NCBI GenBank assembly: GCA_029582265.1
Contig: CM055819.1
Location: 36,907,384 to 36,971,383 of the forward strand
DNA length: 64,000 nt
Direction of reading: 5' to 3'
Source of the DNA: Zoroaster sp. YZ-2022
Taxonomy: Eukaryota; Echinodermata; Asteroidea; Forcipulatida; Zoroasteridae
Position 1 is the stretch's first letter, and every line of letters begins with the position of its first letter. The translations under genes were made by a program, and so were the position numbers. Positions 12,262 to 23,409 of this stretch are shown here, in pieces. The notes below the pieces were generated by a model. The model saw only the letters and a program-made list of their open reading frames with translations, was not told the DNA's origin and did no database searches.

Positions 12262-15200
12262 ATGCCGAAATCCAAAGAGAAGACAAAACGGACAGCTCCC
12301 ACATATTCTCTAAGAGTCCGATGTGAACACCGTGAACTCAATGAAGATGCTTCTACAAGCAACACAATCAAAATCTAGGTCACAAAATTGGAGGGATAAG
12401 CTTAAAGTAGACAATCCAATCAGATACAAAGATAATGCGGTAATGGAAAAAAATAATAGCACCTACTACAGACTGCAGTGCGCTACAGCTGAAGCCACAC
12501 TACGGAAGCGGAACCTCACTCCAAGTGAACGAGAAGAAGCTGAGATGTGGTTGGGACGAAAGAAGAGAACCAATGAGACAGCCAGATTAAGGATGAAGAA
12601 AATGAATGACAAGAAAAAAGTGGAGAAGGCTTCAAATCCTGATCCAGAGAAAAAGCAGAAAGTTGAAACCAGGAAGCAAAGTGAGAAACGTAAAGGAAAA
12701 GCAGCAACAAAGAAAGCAAAGGAAAGAGCAGGCTACACAGAAGAGAGGAAGGAAGATGTAAATGCCAGGAGACGAGAGCTTTACATGAAGAAAGAGGCAG
12801 CAAATTAATAATTCTAGAGAACGAGAGGAGAAAGTTGAAGGAAAGAGAGGATATATTAAATGCGCTAGAAGAACAGTTGAGAATGAAGGAAGCAGAACTG
12901 AATAACAAAATGCAAGACTTATCGAACCAGAATGACAGTCTACCAGAACAGGTAGACATGCGGTCGAAAAGGAGCCAGAATGCAGGCTTTGAAGCGGCTG
13001 AAGAAAAATCTTCCCAAAGAAGCACACATGAAATAAACACTGGGTTGATTTCAACAAAGATGCATCGCCTACCAAGCAAGCAGAGCTGATCGACGCTGGT
13101 CTCCTGGACCTTCACCTGACCCCTTTGAACGACTCAATTGCAAAGGCAGTCACCTACAATGAAAGATAAAACAGCAAAGTCGTAAATCAAACGGAAGTTC
13201 TTGGCAAGAATTCTACAAGAGGAATTGAAAGAAAGTAAGACAACACGGTCAGCTGCCAAGAAGTTCAGATGTTACCCAAAACTCTCTTTCAATTGCCAAG
13301 CAGAAAGCTAGTGGACGGAAACGCATCACGCTGGGAACAATCAAACTAATCCAATGCTTCTACGAGGAAAACTCAAATCCTCTTCCAGATAAGAAATTAG
13401 TAAGTAAGAAGACAATGAAGCCGAGACACATCATGAGGTGCACCATCTCCCAGCTGTACCAGCAGTATCTAAAAGAACTCCTGAGCCACAAAGTCTCTTC
13501 TGAGTGTTCTTCACAAGACAGGCCAACCCACGCACATAGGGTGCCTGTGCAAAGGTATATTGCAGAACATCTATCTGAAACTGAAGGTCATTAATCAACC
13601 ACAGCCTGGGACTTTCAAAGATGAATACGGTCTGGTCTCCGCAACAATGTGTGACAAGCCAGTTGGTTCCACAACCATCCTGCGTGTATCAAACGCCAGT
13701 GCAAGGAGTGTGGAACTCATAAATTAAGTGAACTACTTCAACCACTCCTTCGTACCCCTTCACAAGAGGTTACCTGGACCAAATGGGAAGTAGTATCAGC
13801 ACCCTACTACGGTAAACAAGGAAAGAAGGAGGTCAAAAAGAGAAAGCCTATACAGAAGCAGGACACGATAGAAGAGCTGTTAGGAGAACTGAAGGCTGAG
13901 GCGTATCCACACGCGGAACATCTGTTTAACAAAGATTGGCAAAACATGCAAGAGGCCGATCTAATCAGCAACCTGCGGGCAGATGAGGCGCTGGTGTTTA
14001 TGACCGCCCGAAAATTTCAAGTGTATTATCAACGGAAGTCCAGAGTGCGTATTATTCGCAAGATTCAGTAACCATACATCCTGTTGTGACGATTCAACTG
14101 CAATGTTTGCTGCAAACCAGTCCGGGAAAGCCTTATTCTGGTCAGTGAAGATCTCACCCACGACTACAATTTGGTAAACGATTAAAAAGTGGTGAGCAAT
14201 CATTTAAATACAGCGAGGATCTGAAACTCAGGACATTCTACCGGTTTTCGGATGGTTGCAGCAGCCAGTATAAGAGCAAAGGGCCAATATCCGACATAGT
14301 TATAGCCAACAGGACTCGTTACACCATCCACCACAATTACTTTGGAACTAGACATGGCAAAGGAGCCAGTGATGGTGAGAGGAGTTGTGAAGCGTCTGCA
14401 TCAGATGCCATCAAAGCTGGAACTGCTGTCATCAGCACCTCACAGCAGCTGTACAAGTTTTTAGCAGAGAGTGTGACGAAAGAGGCTGAAGACGGGTGCT
14501 GCATTCCATTCCGGCGGTCAGTGTTTTTTGTCAAACATGATGATGTTGAGCGTGAACGGCAAGATAGGGCAGTAAAAACAGTTGCAGGAACAAGGACACT
14601 TCACAGCATCAAGTGCGTGACTGGAGGACAAGTTGGAACTGTGAATCTTTCCTGCTTTTGTGACGCTTGCAGAGGATTTGGTGGGATCAGATGTCAGAAT
14701 GCATTGTATGTCCATCCTGGAAGGTCGTAAAGCTGGCAAATGGTGACGAGGAAGCAGCCCCTGCCCAGGATGCCAGTCCCTCCCCTGATGATGATGAGGA
14801 AGCAGCCCCTGCCCAGGATGCCAGTCCCTCCCCTGATGATGACGAGGAAGCAGCCCCTGCCCAGGATGCCAGTCCCTCCTCTGATGATGACGAGGAAGCA
14901 GCAGCCCTGCCCAGGATGCCAGTCCTCCCCTGATGATGATGAGGAGAAGCAGCCCCGCCCAGGATGCCAGTCCTCCCTGATGATGACGAGGAAGCAGCCC
15001 TGCCCAGGATGCCAGTCCCTCCCCTGATGATGATGAGGAAGCAGCCCCTGCCCAGGATGCCAGTCCCTCCCCTGATGATGACGAGGAAGCAGCCCCTGCC
15101 CAGGATGCCAGTCCCTCCCCTGATGATGATGAGGAAGCAGCCCCTGACCAGGATGCCAGTCCCTCCCCTGATGACGACCAAGCAGCACCTTCCCAGGATT

Positions 15201-16224
15201 CAGGGACCTACCCTGATGACAACAAGGAAGAACCTGCTCAGAATCAGTGTACTGCTGACCGTAAGAAGTAAGTTCACCATGTAGGCATGGCATACAATTT
15301 AGATTCAACACAAGGTTCATTGAAATAGTTCAACATATATTTGAATGGATTTTTTTTTTTTACTGCTTGATCATTTTCAGACATAAACCATAATTCATAT
15401 TCACAGTCTATGCAATTTTCAAATATTGCCTGTTGAGGTTGCTATGCTTACCAAATTTCCGTTCATACTATTAATAATTCAATGCATTGCTTTTCAATCC
15501 TACAGGATCAAAGTCAACGCTTATGTTGGAGTGAGGTTAGAAAGGCCAAATCAAGCAAGAAGCAGCAAGACTACCAAACCTTTTCTGTATATGGCAATGG
15601 TAAGGCAATTTTTCATTTTTATCATTGCGATTGGTTATAATTAATTTGAAATGATTAATCCAAATCGAAACAAGCAATTCTTGATCACCGACGATCTTAT
15701 ACACCATTCTATTCCACTCCTGAAGTATGAATGCCACATGTTGCGTACTGCACACATGTGATTATAATTAGCAATTTTGTAATCAATTGCATGAATACTT
15801 TCAACATTGCTTTTAAATCAAGTTCACAGTCAGATGCAAGAAGTGGAATGATTTGAAATTGCATTGTATTGGAATAGAGTACAGCAGGTTCATGATATTA
15901 GTGATTTATGTATGTCTGTATACAAGTAGTTTTTGAGGAGATTTTTCAATTGTCCTAATTGTTTTTCATCAGATATTTCCTATTTTGTAGGTATCTCACA
16001 AATACATGTATGACGCAGAGCAAGACTTGGTGCAAGTACGATTCATGCGACAAAGACAAAGGGGTCTTTATGAGTTTTCATCCGAGCCAGAGGCAACACA
16101 TCCACTATCAGATGTTGTGAAAATAATGAGTGACCCTGTTGCAGTATATGACGGCAGAGCTCTCCGTTACCAGTTCATCAACGATGAACTAAACTCTTTG
16201 TCATTGAACTTTATACTGAAGTAA
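12262..16224 (+). pseudogene. Transposase-like gene, three 3' exons, frame-broken
   Basis: The likely start is the ATG at 12262 (MPKSKEKTKRTAPTYSLRVR). A long Lys/Glu-rich coiled region follows, continuing in a second frame from 12323. Pieces between 13250 and 13620 carry a basic block and a CLCKxxxxxxYLKLK stretch. Near 14243 comes RFSDGCSSQYKSKG, then FGTRHGKGASDGE. This motif pair marks an RNase H-like transposase family repeated in cnidarians, deuterostomes and fish; I cannot name its superfamily. A Cys-rich block (FCDACRGFGGIRCQN) and an acidic minisatellite follow. Splice sites then work in phase: donor at 15268, exon 15506-15599, exon 15991-16224 ending in TAA. The last exons (NAYVGVRLERP, then DLVQVRFM and a Pro/Val-spaced tail) look like the family's usual small C-terminal barrel. 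At least five frame breaks make it inactive. Confidence 0.65.
14742..15180 (+). repeat. 48-bp minisatellite coding a 16-residue acidic repeat
   Basis: Nine copies of a 48-bp unit. CAGGATGCCAG recurs at 14768, 14816, 14864, 14914, 14960, 15006, 15054, 15102 and 15150. In frame it encodes EAAPAQDASPSPDDDE. Spacing is 48 bp except at three middle junctions (50, 46, 46), where insertions and deletions shift the frame and later restore it. Confidence 0.9.
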
Positions 16225-16291
16225 AAAGATAACATCCTTTGAGAATCCCTTAAGCAAAAAATCCACAGTACTAGCACAGGGTAACCAATTG

Positions 16292-16297
16292 AATAAA
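16292..16297 (+). terminator. Polyadenylation signal AATAAA
   Basis: AATAAA lies about 70 bases after the stop of the transposase-like gene, a normal distance for a 3' UTR signal. Confidence 0.5.
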
Positions 16298-16889
16298 AAC
16301 TAGGGTAAAATATGAGCTTGTTTCAATTTATGAATGAAGTGACCTAGTAATGTTAATTGTCAATTTTTGGCCTCATAGGGCTACTCTTTTTTGAACATTT
16401 AAAGTTCTGCTATTATTTTTCACAAAAAAAACACCCCTGTGCTAGTTTCAATCCCTTATACAGAAATCAGTAGGAACTTGAAATAACCTTTGAAGTAGAA
16501 ATTTACCTTCAACTTACTGAAGTTCTTCTTAGGTTTGATAAAGTAATTACATTGGCTTTTCACCTTGTAAACAAGTTGTTATTTCAAGATTCTTATTGAT
16601 TCCTGCATTTAGACCATAGGGCGAGCCGATTTTAACGCTTGTCTTGTAGTCCACATGTTGTGACTACCTGAAACTTATGTAAGAATTAAGCTTAATATTG
16701 TAAAGAAATTAATTGATATATTCCCACGCTGGAAAGTGGAGCAGAATTTAATATTTTGATGAAAAAGGTCAATATTATTATAAAAAACCGTCCAATCAAA
16801 TCGACAGCATCCATTCACGTTGCTAAGAAATCGCTAAGACTATCAATTTATCCGATTGGCCCATCAGATCCACAAAATGACAGATTATC

Positions 16890-16985
16890 GCTAGCCCGCC
16901 AATCAGAAAGGTTGTATTAACCGGCTTTGGTATTGCATCACGTGACACGTGTACTGTGCCAGGTGACGCTCGGTTAGCCGTAAAC
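16890..16985 (+). promoter_or_regulatory. Promoter-like segment before the PIN-like gene
   Basis: A CCAAT box (16899-16903) and overlapping palindromes TCACGTGA and CACGTG (16938-16951) lie within 90 bases upstream of the likely ATG at 16986. The preceding 16300-16890 shows no gene. Function is inferred from motif content and position only. Confidence 0.35.
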
Positions 16986-19378
16986 ATGTCTGCCGATGCG
17001 AAATCTTATCAGAATTCGTCAAGAAATAGGTGTTTTGCTCATTGTTCTAGTGTATCCGAAGATATAAAACCATTTACGAGCAAACGGTGGAACACATTTG
17101 TAAGCAGTGTGAATATTTGGAAAGATTTAGTTGGGTGTCAGGCTGATATAGCGAGAGCTTTTAGACAGTTGGCGTTGCCGTTGGACCTGATGCACTGGGC
17201 GATAATACTGCTAGCTTACCAGTACCAGAATTTGGTGGATGTCACCCGACGTGCTATCGGTATTTCACAGATTCATCCAAGCAAGAGAGGGGGAAATTAA
17301 ACAAAGAGAAACAAGAGAAACAACAAACAGATGCTGCATCATGTCAGACTTCAGGTAAGCCATACATTTAACCATGGAGGTAGGAATATAGTTGTAACTA
17401 TAGTTGTAATTTTTTACATGGACTAAACTAATTTTAAATATCCGAAATTTTTTCACTCACAATTGAGTCAACAAAAATCTATTTTAGTCTTGCAGCTACA
17501 ATCAATTTAATAAACCAGCACGATGTAGCCAATATCATGAGTACCGTCAACAGCATGACAAATCCCTTTGTGGTCGATAGAGAGACAGATGCTGATGATC
17601 TTGTGCATCTCTCATCAGGCATTGTTGCATCAGTCGGTGTGTGCTCAGATCTTCTGAAAGCAGGGGAGAAGGGGGACGTAGCATTCATCAACTTCGCCAA
17701 AACCAGACTACAAGGAGATGTCGATCTTAACAAGCCCATCACCAAGATGAAACTTAAGACATTTGCCGATTCTGACAAGCCAAATATCAACATGAAAGGG
17801 AAAGAAGTTGTGCTGAAGAGTGCCCATGAGTTACTGGCAAGGCTCATCATCATCGGCCGTGGTGCAAAGTTGATCAACGGAAGATGCTAACTCACTCCTT
17901 AAGCCCATACCCACCAGCCATTTGTAAACAAGATGGATGTTTAGTCAAAACAACAAGGCTGCCCTTCTTCACCAATTAGAAAATTACCAGAGTCATCCCC
18001 AACAGTGGATCCACTGCAGAAGTCGGTGTGGATTATTGATGGTATGGCAATGCTTCAAGGCCTAATACCAAGTAGGATGCCTGCTACCATGGGACAGTTG
18101 GCCAAGAAAATCCTGAAGGATGCAGTTTACCAAGCCAGAAGCACCAGTTCTGATGTTGTCCACTTTGTCACTGACACATATCCGCCTGTTAGCATCAAAG
18201 GTGCAGAAAGAAAAGGCGTGCTGCAAGTGGGTCCCAGCGGATAAAGATTCAAACCAGGACCAACCAGTTCCAAAGCAATGGAAGAAATTCTTGGCAAATA
18301 GCTTCAACAAGCAACACTTTGCCAAGTTTTTATATGAGACGTGTGTGCTTGTGGTGAGGATGAATTCAAGGAGTCGATGTATACCTGGCTCATTCTGAAG
18401 AATGCCACAAGTTATCTTGTCGTAGCGGTATCACTGTCAGTGAAGCGATTCTAGAGCTATACACTACTCAAGAGGAGGCCGACACGAGGATGATGCTACA
18501 TAAAGTACATCAGCAACATGGGTACAAAGGATATCATCATAAAGAGCCCGGACACCGACGTATTCATCATTGGCATTGGGGTGTCTGCCCAACTTGAGGG
18601 GTCCAAGTTGTATTTTCATACTGGAAAACAAGATAAGGAGCGCACAATTGATTTGAACGCCATACAGTGTCATCTGGGAGAGGAAATCAGCAATGCCATT
18701 ATAGGCCTCCACCCATTTACGGATTGCGATTCAGTTAGTGCTATGTATGGACTGGGAAAGACTAAACCCTTTACGCTGGTGTCGAAGACTCCAAAGTTTA
18801 CCAAGGCATTTCAGGAGCTTGGTAAAGCATTCACACTTACAGATGACCTGATTTCTACTCTGGAGGAATTTGTTTGCAAGTTATATGGGATGAACGAAAT
18901 CAATACGGTAAATGAAGCAAGATATGCTCTATTTTCCATGGCTACAAGACAAGAAGACATCATGCCCCCAAACAAAGATGCCCTCATGAAACACATCCAG
19001 AGGGCCAATTACCAAACCGCTATTTGGAGGCGCTGCTTAGAGAGCCAGCCAGATGTTCCGTCACCAGTTGGGCAAGGTTGGAAATCGGTTGATGGAGGGC
19101 TTGGAATAGACTGGATGGATATGCAACCTGCTCAACAGAGCATCCTTGAACTAACTTCATGCAAGTGCAAAAAGACTAAATGTAAAGTCACAGAAGCAGA
19201 TGACCAGTGTTGTGCGTCTTTGGGTCTTCCCTGCACAGAACTGTGTGAGTGCAAGAACTGCAACAACATGACTGTGCCAGATGAGGAACCAATCATTGAA
19301 GAAGAAGAAGAAGCAGAAGCTAATGAAGGTGACAACTTTGACGATGAGGAGAATTTTGAAGAAGAGGAGTTATTTTAA
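16986..19378 (+). pseudogene. FEN1/XPG-like (PIN-fold) repeated invertebrate protein, broken
   Basis: Exon 1 (from ATG 16986) contains FTSKRWNTFVSSVNIWKDL and, after a frameshift near 17220, GGCHPTCYRYFTD. It ends at a good donor (17355). Exon 2 starts at 17488 or 17496 and reads DLVHLSSGIVASVGVCSDLL. After stops near 17890 come NNKAALLHQLEN and SVWIIDGMAML. The acidic motifs then appear in order: IDG, FVTDTYP, EEADTRMMLH (near 18476), SPDTDVFII (18545) and FTDCDSVSAMYGLGKTK (18710). This order mirrors the metal-binding acids and the GxGxK hairpin of flap endonucleases. The long tail (GIDWMDMQPAQ) ends in Cys-rich CKCKKTKCK and an acidic C-terminus. The family is widespread and uncharacterised in invertebrates as far as I know. 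The nuclease-fold reading is my inference. Several frameshifts; the last 286 codons are open. Confidence 0.65.
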
Positions 19379-19779
19379 CATGTTCAGGTAGGTAGCAGAA
19401 ACTCATATATCCCATAAATAACAGTCTTCTTTTTTACAGGAAATAAATAGTTAAAATGTTTATGTGAGAAGTTTTCTTTGAAAATTAGCTTTATATTATA
19501 AGTTATCACACAAGCGAGGCGAATTATCTTCAAGCAAACTTTGCCAAGAGTTAGAACACACAAGACGCAGGTCGTGATATGGGCCGTGCAATATAGGTTT
19601 ATATCACACTCTTGTTGCTATGGATCGACCAATCAGAACCTAACAAGCCCAAGCTATTTTTGCCCTCCCAGGCCCAAAGGGGGGGGGGATTTTGCCCCCC
19701 CCCCTGTCCAATTTAAAACACTAAAAACAGCCTCAGTAATACTAATTCGTAATACTTGTTCGAATCAAGAAAATAAAAA
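19379..19779. other. No gene; poly-G/poly-C hairpin
   Basis: At about 19680-19705 a run of G is followed by ATTTT and a run of C, a simple GC hairpin. A similar G-rich then C-rich pair sits at 20525-20570 on the other side of the tandem array, suggesting both belong to one larger repeat. Confidence 0.5.
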
Positions 19780-20520
19780 ATTGACGAATGTATTCAAATT
19801 TCATATCAGAATGTTTATTACAGTATTTAGGAAGAGTAACCAAATTTTGTTTAAATCAAACAAAAACTGTAGACGTGGCAGCGAAAAATATGAAAAGCAT
19901 GCATGCCATTTATTGGTTGCCATTGCAACAAGAATTGACGAATGTATTCAAATTTCATATCAAAATGTTCATTACAGTATTTTAGGAAGAGTAACCAAAT
20001 TTTGTTTAAATCAAACAAAAACTGTAGACGTGGCATCGAAAAAAATGAAAAGCATGCATGCCTTTTATTGGTTGCCATGGCAACAAGAATTGACGGATGT
20101 ATAGATGGATTGCACTAAGAGTCATCAACCGCCATATTTGATGTATAAACAATGCAAAAGTGCATACGGACGTGTACGCGCTACGCACAGCTCTTAGCCA
20201 ATGATAGCCTTGCACGCGTGCACATTTCATCAAATATGGCGGTTGATGACGCTTAGTGCAATCCATCTATTCAAATTTCATATCAAAATGTTCATTACAG
20301 TATTTTAGGAAGAGTAACAAAATTTTGTTTAAATCAAACAAAAACTGTAGACGTGGCATCGAAAAAAATGAAAAGCATGCATGCCTTATATTGGTTGCCA
20401 TGGCAACAAGAATTGACGGATGTATTCAAATTTCATATCAAAATGTTCATTACAGTATTTTACGAAGAGTAACCAAATTTTGTTTGAATCGAACAAAAAA
20501 TGTGGACGTGGCAAACAAAA
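19780..20520 (+). repeat. Tandem array, about 150-bp unit, four copies
   Basis: Each unit runs from AATTGACGRATGTATTCAAA through GTAACCAAATTTTG and AAAAGCATGCATGCC to GGTTGCCATGGCAACAAG. Copies start near 19780, 19931, 20088 (interrupted by the MITE at 20102) and 20412. The final copy decays into G-rich sequence. Confidence 0.85.
20102..20269. mobile_element. MITE with 40-bp TIRs inserted in the tandem array
   Basis: TAGATGGATTGCACTAAG and CTTAGTGCAATCCATCTA are inverted repeats. The inverted similarity runs inward about 40 bp (ATCAACCGCCATATTTGAT). Neighbouring array units read GACGGATGTATTCAAA without the insert, so the empty site is known. A TA dinucleotide is repeated at the junctions. 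No coding capacity. Confidence 0.9.
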
Positions 20521-20559
20521 ATGTGGTGGAGGGGGGGAGGGGCCTAATGTATCCCCCCC

Positions 20560-21480
20560 CCTGTGGTTAAGGCGCCATTTTTTCGGAAGTGCTCCATTTC
20601 TGGAGGTGGGAATTATCAGGATTTCGATAAGGCACACAATACCCACATTTTAAGCTATATTTTAGGTAGTCACAAGGAGGAGACTACAAGAATCAGTTTA
20701 GGAAGCTATTTTGACCCCATGCCCTATAGTCTATTGTATGATTGGTTATGAGACTATTTGTATCCGGGACCTTCTGTGATATGCTGATATCACAGAAAAG
20801 CAAATGCTTTCATCAGCTGCGAGATACAAATATCTGTCTAAACAAGAACGAGAATTATGATCAACTGAATCAATTATTAGTATGAACGGTAAATTATCAA
20901 TACAAAAGGTGGTATTTTTATGATCGTTGTTGCAAAGTTGGTTGATGTCCCCCTCCATTCAATGATCATCAGTAAACACTAACATAATGTTAATTAAACA
21001 TGAAGATGGAGAACATATGTCATTAAAATAAATGAACACTAATAGAACTGTGTTTTGCGAGTCTTACTGCAAATATCAAAGTATTGAATGAATGTCTGTG
21101 GCACCCTAGGTTGAGAGATAACATCAGCATAACAATCCCATTGTAACATCACATGCAGTAAATTCACTGGTGAAAAACTAAATTGATGGCCAAAATTTGT
21201 ACTGGCGTACGGTTTTAGGCTGTAAAACAATGGAATTCCAACATTTTTCACTCTTTTGAGATTTTTGTTTGTTTTGAAAATCGTAAATGAAGGGTGTTAA
21301 ACTCTTTGTATAGGGTTGGTGAAAAGACTGAAATGTGTAAATACAAAACAAAAGATACAACCTCAACTTAAGGTGACACAGTAGAAAGACTGACATTGTT
21401 ATTTTAAATGTAACATGTAATTAGGTAAAACTAAAACAAAATGCATAATAATTATTTGAAAATTAGCACATGGTTGCTAT
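20560..21480. other. No gene seen
   Basis: AT-rich non-coding sequence with chance ORFs only. Confidence 0.4.
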
Positions 21481-21481
21481 T

Positions 21482-22268
21482 TGGAGTCACTTTTAAACGC
21501 GAAACATGTCTCGAGTTGTGATAATTTGAAAATATGCAATTAATGTGATGATTGTGAAATGATTAAATGTATTCAGACAGTTGATGAGATGTGAATAGAA
21601 GCAGGAAAATGTGTGGTTGTATGATTAAACTCAATAATATGGAGTCGGCCAACTTAAAATTCAAATGCTGTATGCACTTGCGTGGACTGCCACGCACAGC
21701 TCAAACTAGCTTCAAGTACAAACTATTATGAAGCTATTTCTACACCTTAATTTTAATTTTATTTGTTAGTGGAGTTAAATTCAATCCAAATATAAAGTTC
21801 TCATTCACAGAAATACTTTTATCGATTACAAATTGCTGTACAAAGATTTTGTTTCGTGTGTAAAGGGGACACCAACATTTTTGGTGTCCCCTTTACACGT
21901 GAAACATGATATTTAAGGTTCATGTGTGGGAATTTGCATGTGAACTTGAAGATTAACCTTAATGAGGTGTTATAACAGTTCCCAAACTTCAATTTGAATA
22001 GCTTCTTTCTCATAAATAAAAGGTTTCTCTGCTTTTCCATCATATATTTGTTAAACATAGCAAAAATGTGCCTATTTTGTTTGAAATGCCCAAAATGCGG
22101 ATTGGCGTAATTTTTTTGGATCAAGTAAACTGAAGTTGACTTTTGTTTTATGAATTCAGCACTAAAAACAAAGTATTAACCTGGTAAAAAGACTTCCTGA
22201 ACCTAATGACAAGTGACCGAATGGTACCATGACATTTTGACTTTGGTGTCCCCCTTTACACGCGAAAC
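21482..22268. repeat. Dispersed motif and long hairpin
   Basis: A motif close to GGTGTCCCCTTTACACGTG then GAAACA occurs near 21482 (diverged), inverted at 21850-21874, direct at 21882-21906 and direct again near 22242-22268. The two middle copies form a hairpin with 25-bp arms (two mismatches) and a loop of about 7 bases. Sequence between copies is unrelated. Confidence 0.75.
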
Positions 22269-22732
22269 AAGCCTTATGAGATCCTATTTCGGTTGCTATT
22301 GCATCAAATCATGGGATTTAGGGAAGAAATAACCACTTTTTTCTACAAGATTGAATGTTTTGACAATTAAATATAATATCTTTCTTAAGATTTAGCCAGT
22401 TTGAAAATTTGGGTCCCATGTCACAATTTGGCCCCCTAATAAATGGAAATACCCATATGTGCTGATATGAAGGACATCATTATCAGCACAAATCATAAGG
22501 TTGACAAAATATTAGCCTTTATGCAGCAAATATCACAAGAATCGGTAATTGTAAACAACCCTAACTCTAGACCATCAAATCTAATTACTACAAAACATGC
22601 CGTGCTGAACTATCACAAGTATTTTTTTTTTAAATTTACATTGTCATATATTTGTCCAGTAATAACAAAAAATACATTTGTTTTTGGTCTTACAGCCATG
22701 ATGCCATGTGCACCCTCAGCGTTCGATTTACC

Positions 22733-22828
22733 CGGGTGCACGCATGCACGTGTGCATGTAACTTTTCTCATGTGCATGTAACTCATATGAGTCGCATGCA
22801 CGCTGTGCATGTAACTTTTATCCATCCA
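22733..22828 (+). repeat. Left subterminal repeats of the hAT element
   Basis: GTGCATGTAACTTTT or close variants occur three times just inside the left TIR, with GCATGCAC palindromes between. Such clusters are typical transposase-binding regions in hAT elements; binding is inferred. Confidence 0.7.
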
Positions 22829-23243
22829 TTCATACACATTATCAGCCCAATTGTCAGTCTATTCAGAGACTAAAGTTTGTTATTGTACTTGCATATTGTA
22901 ATTCCATTTTTAATCCATTGCTGGTCCTCGCGGCAGATTCAGAACTTCTGTAAGCACGTTAGCTGTTTACAGTTCACAGCGCTAGCACGAGTCCAGTCAT
23001 TGCATGAATCGAGAAAGTCCCATCCCAAAGCATGCCAGGATTTGTTTGAATTGACGTCATATCCAGAGGGCTCTCGCTAATGAAGCAATTCATGTACCCC
23101 CTCCAGGCAATTTATTCCTGCGTGTCACCTGCGGTATGTTGACTGTGTTAAGATTGGTACTATACTAGCGGCGCCCTCACTCGGCCACGAGGTATTGTTG
23201 CTAGGTGGTAGTGCTGTCACTAGGTGTGAATTGAGTTAACTTA

Positions 23244-23358
23244 AGGCCAGTTTATAGTCAGTCGCGCGACAATCCTTGGGGGTTTATAGTTAACGCGCAG
23301 GGATAGAAATACGTGATCGACCGTCGCGCGACCATCGAGCGACCGACTATAACCGGGC
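23244..23358. mobile_element. 115-bp MITE inside the hAT element
   Basis: AGGCCAGTTTATAGTCAGTC at the left matches the inverted GACCGACTATAACCGGGC at the right. Further GTCGCGCGAC repeats lie inside. TTA flanks both sides (23241-23243, 23359-23361), the target type of PIF/Harbinger elements. It sits about 50 bp before the transposase ATG. Confidence 0.75.
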
Positions 23359-23409
23359 TTACGGCTAGTGTTATTTGAACAGTTTCGTTGATTGATTTAT
23401 GCATCAATC

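Noticed and set aside
14687..15320. Minus-strand open frames of 164 and 208 codons over the minisatellite
   Set aside because: They are the antisense of a 48-bp repeat whose length is a multiple of three, so every frame without a stop stays open.
22443..22543. Candidate upstream exon of the hAT-interrupted gene (MEIPICADMKDIIISTNHKV)
   Set aside because: A weak donor exists, but it ends in phase 0 while the next exon needs phase 1. No family support.
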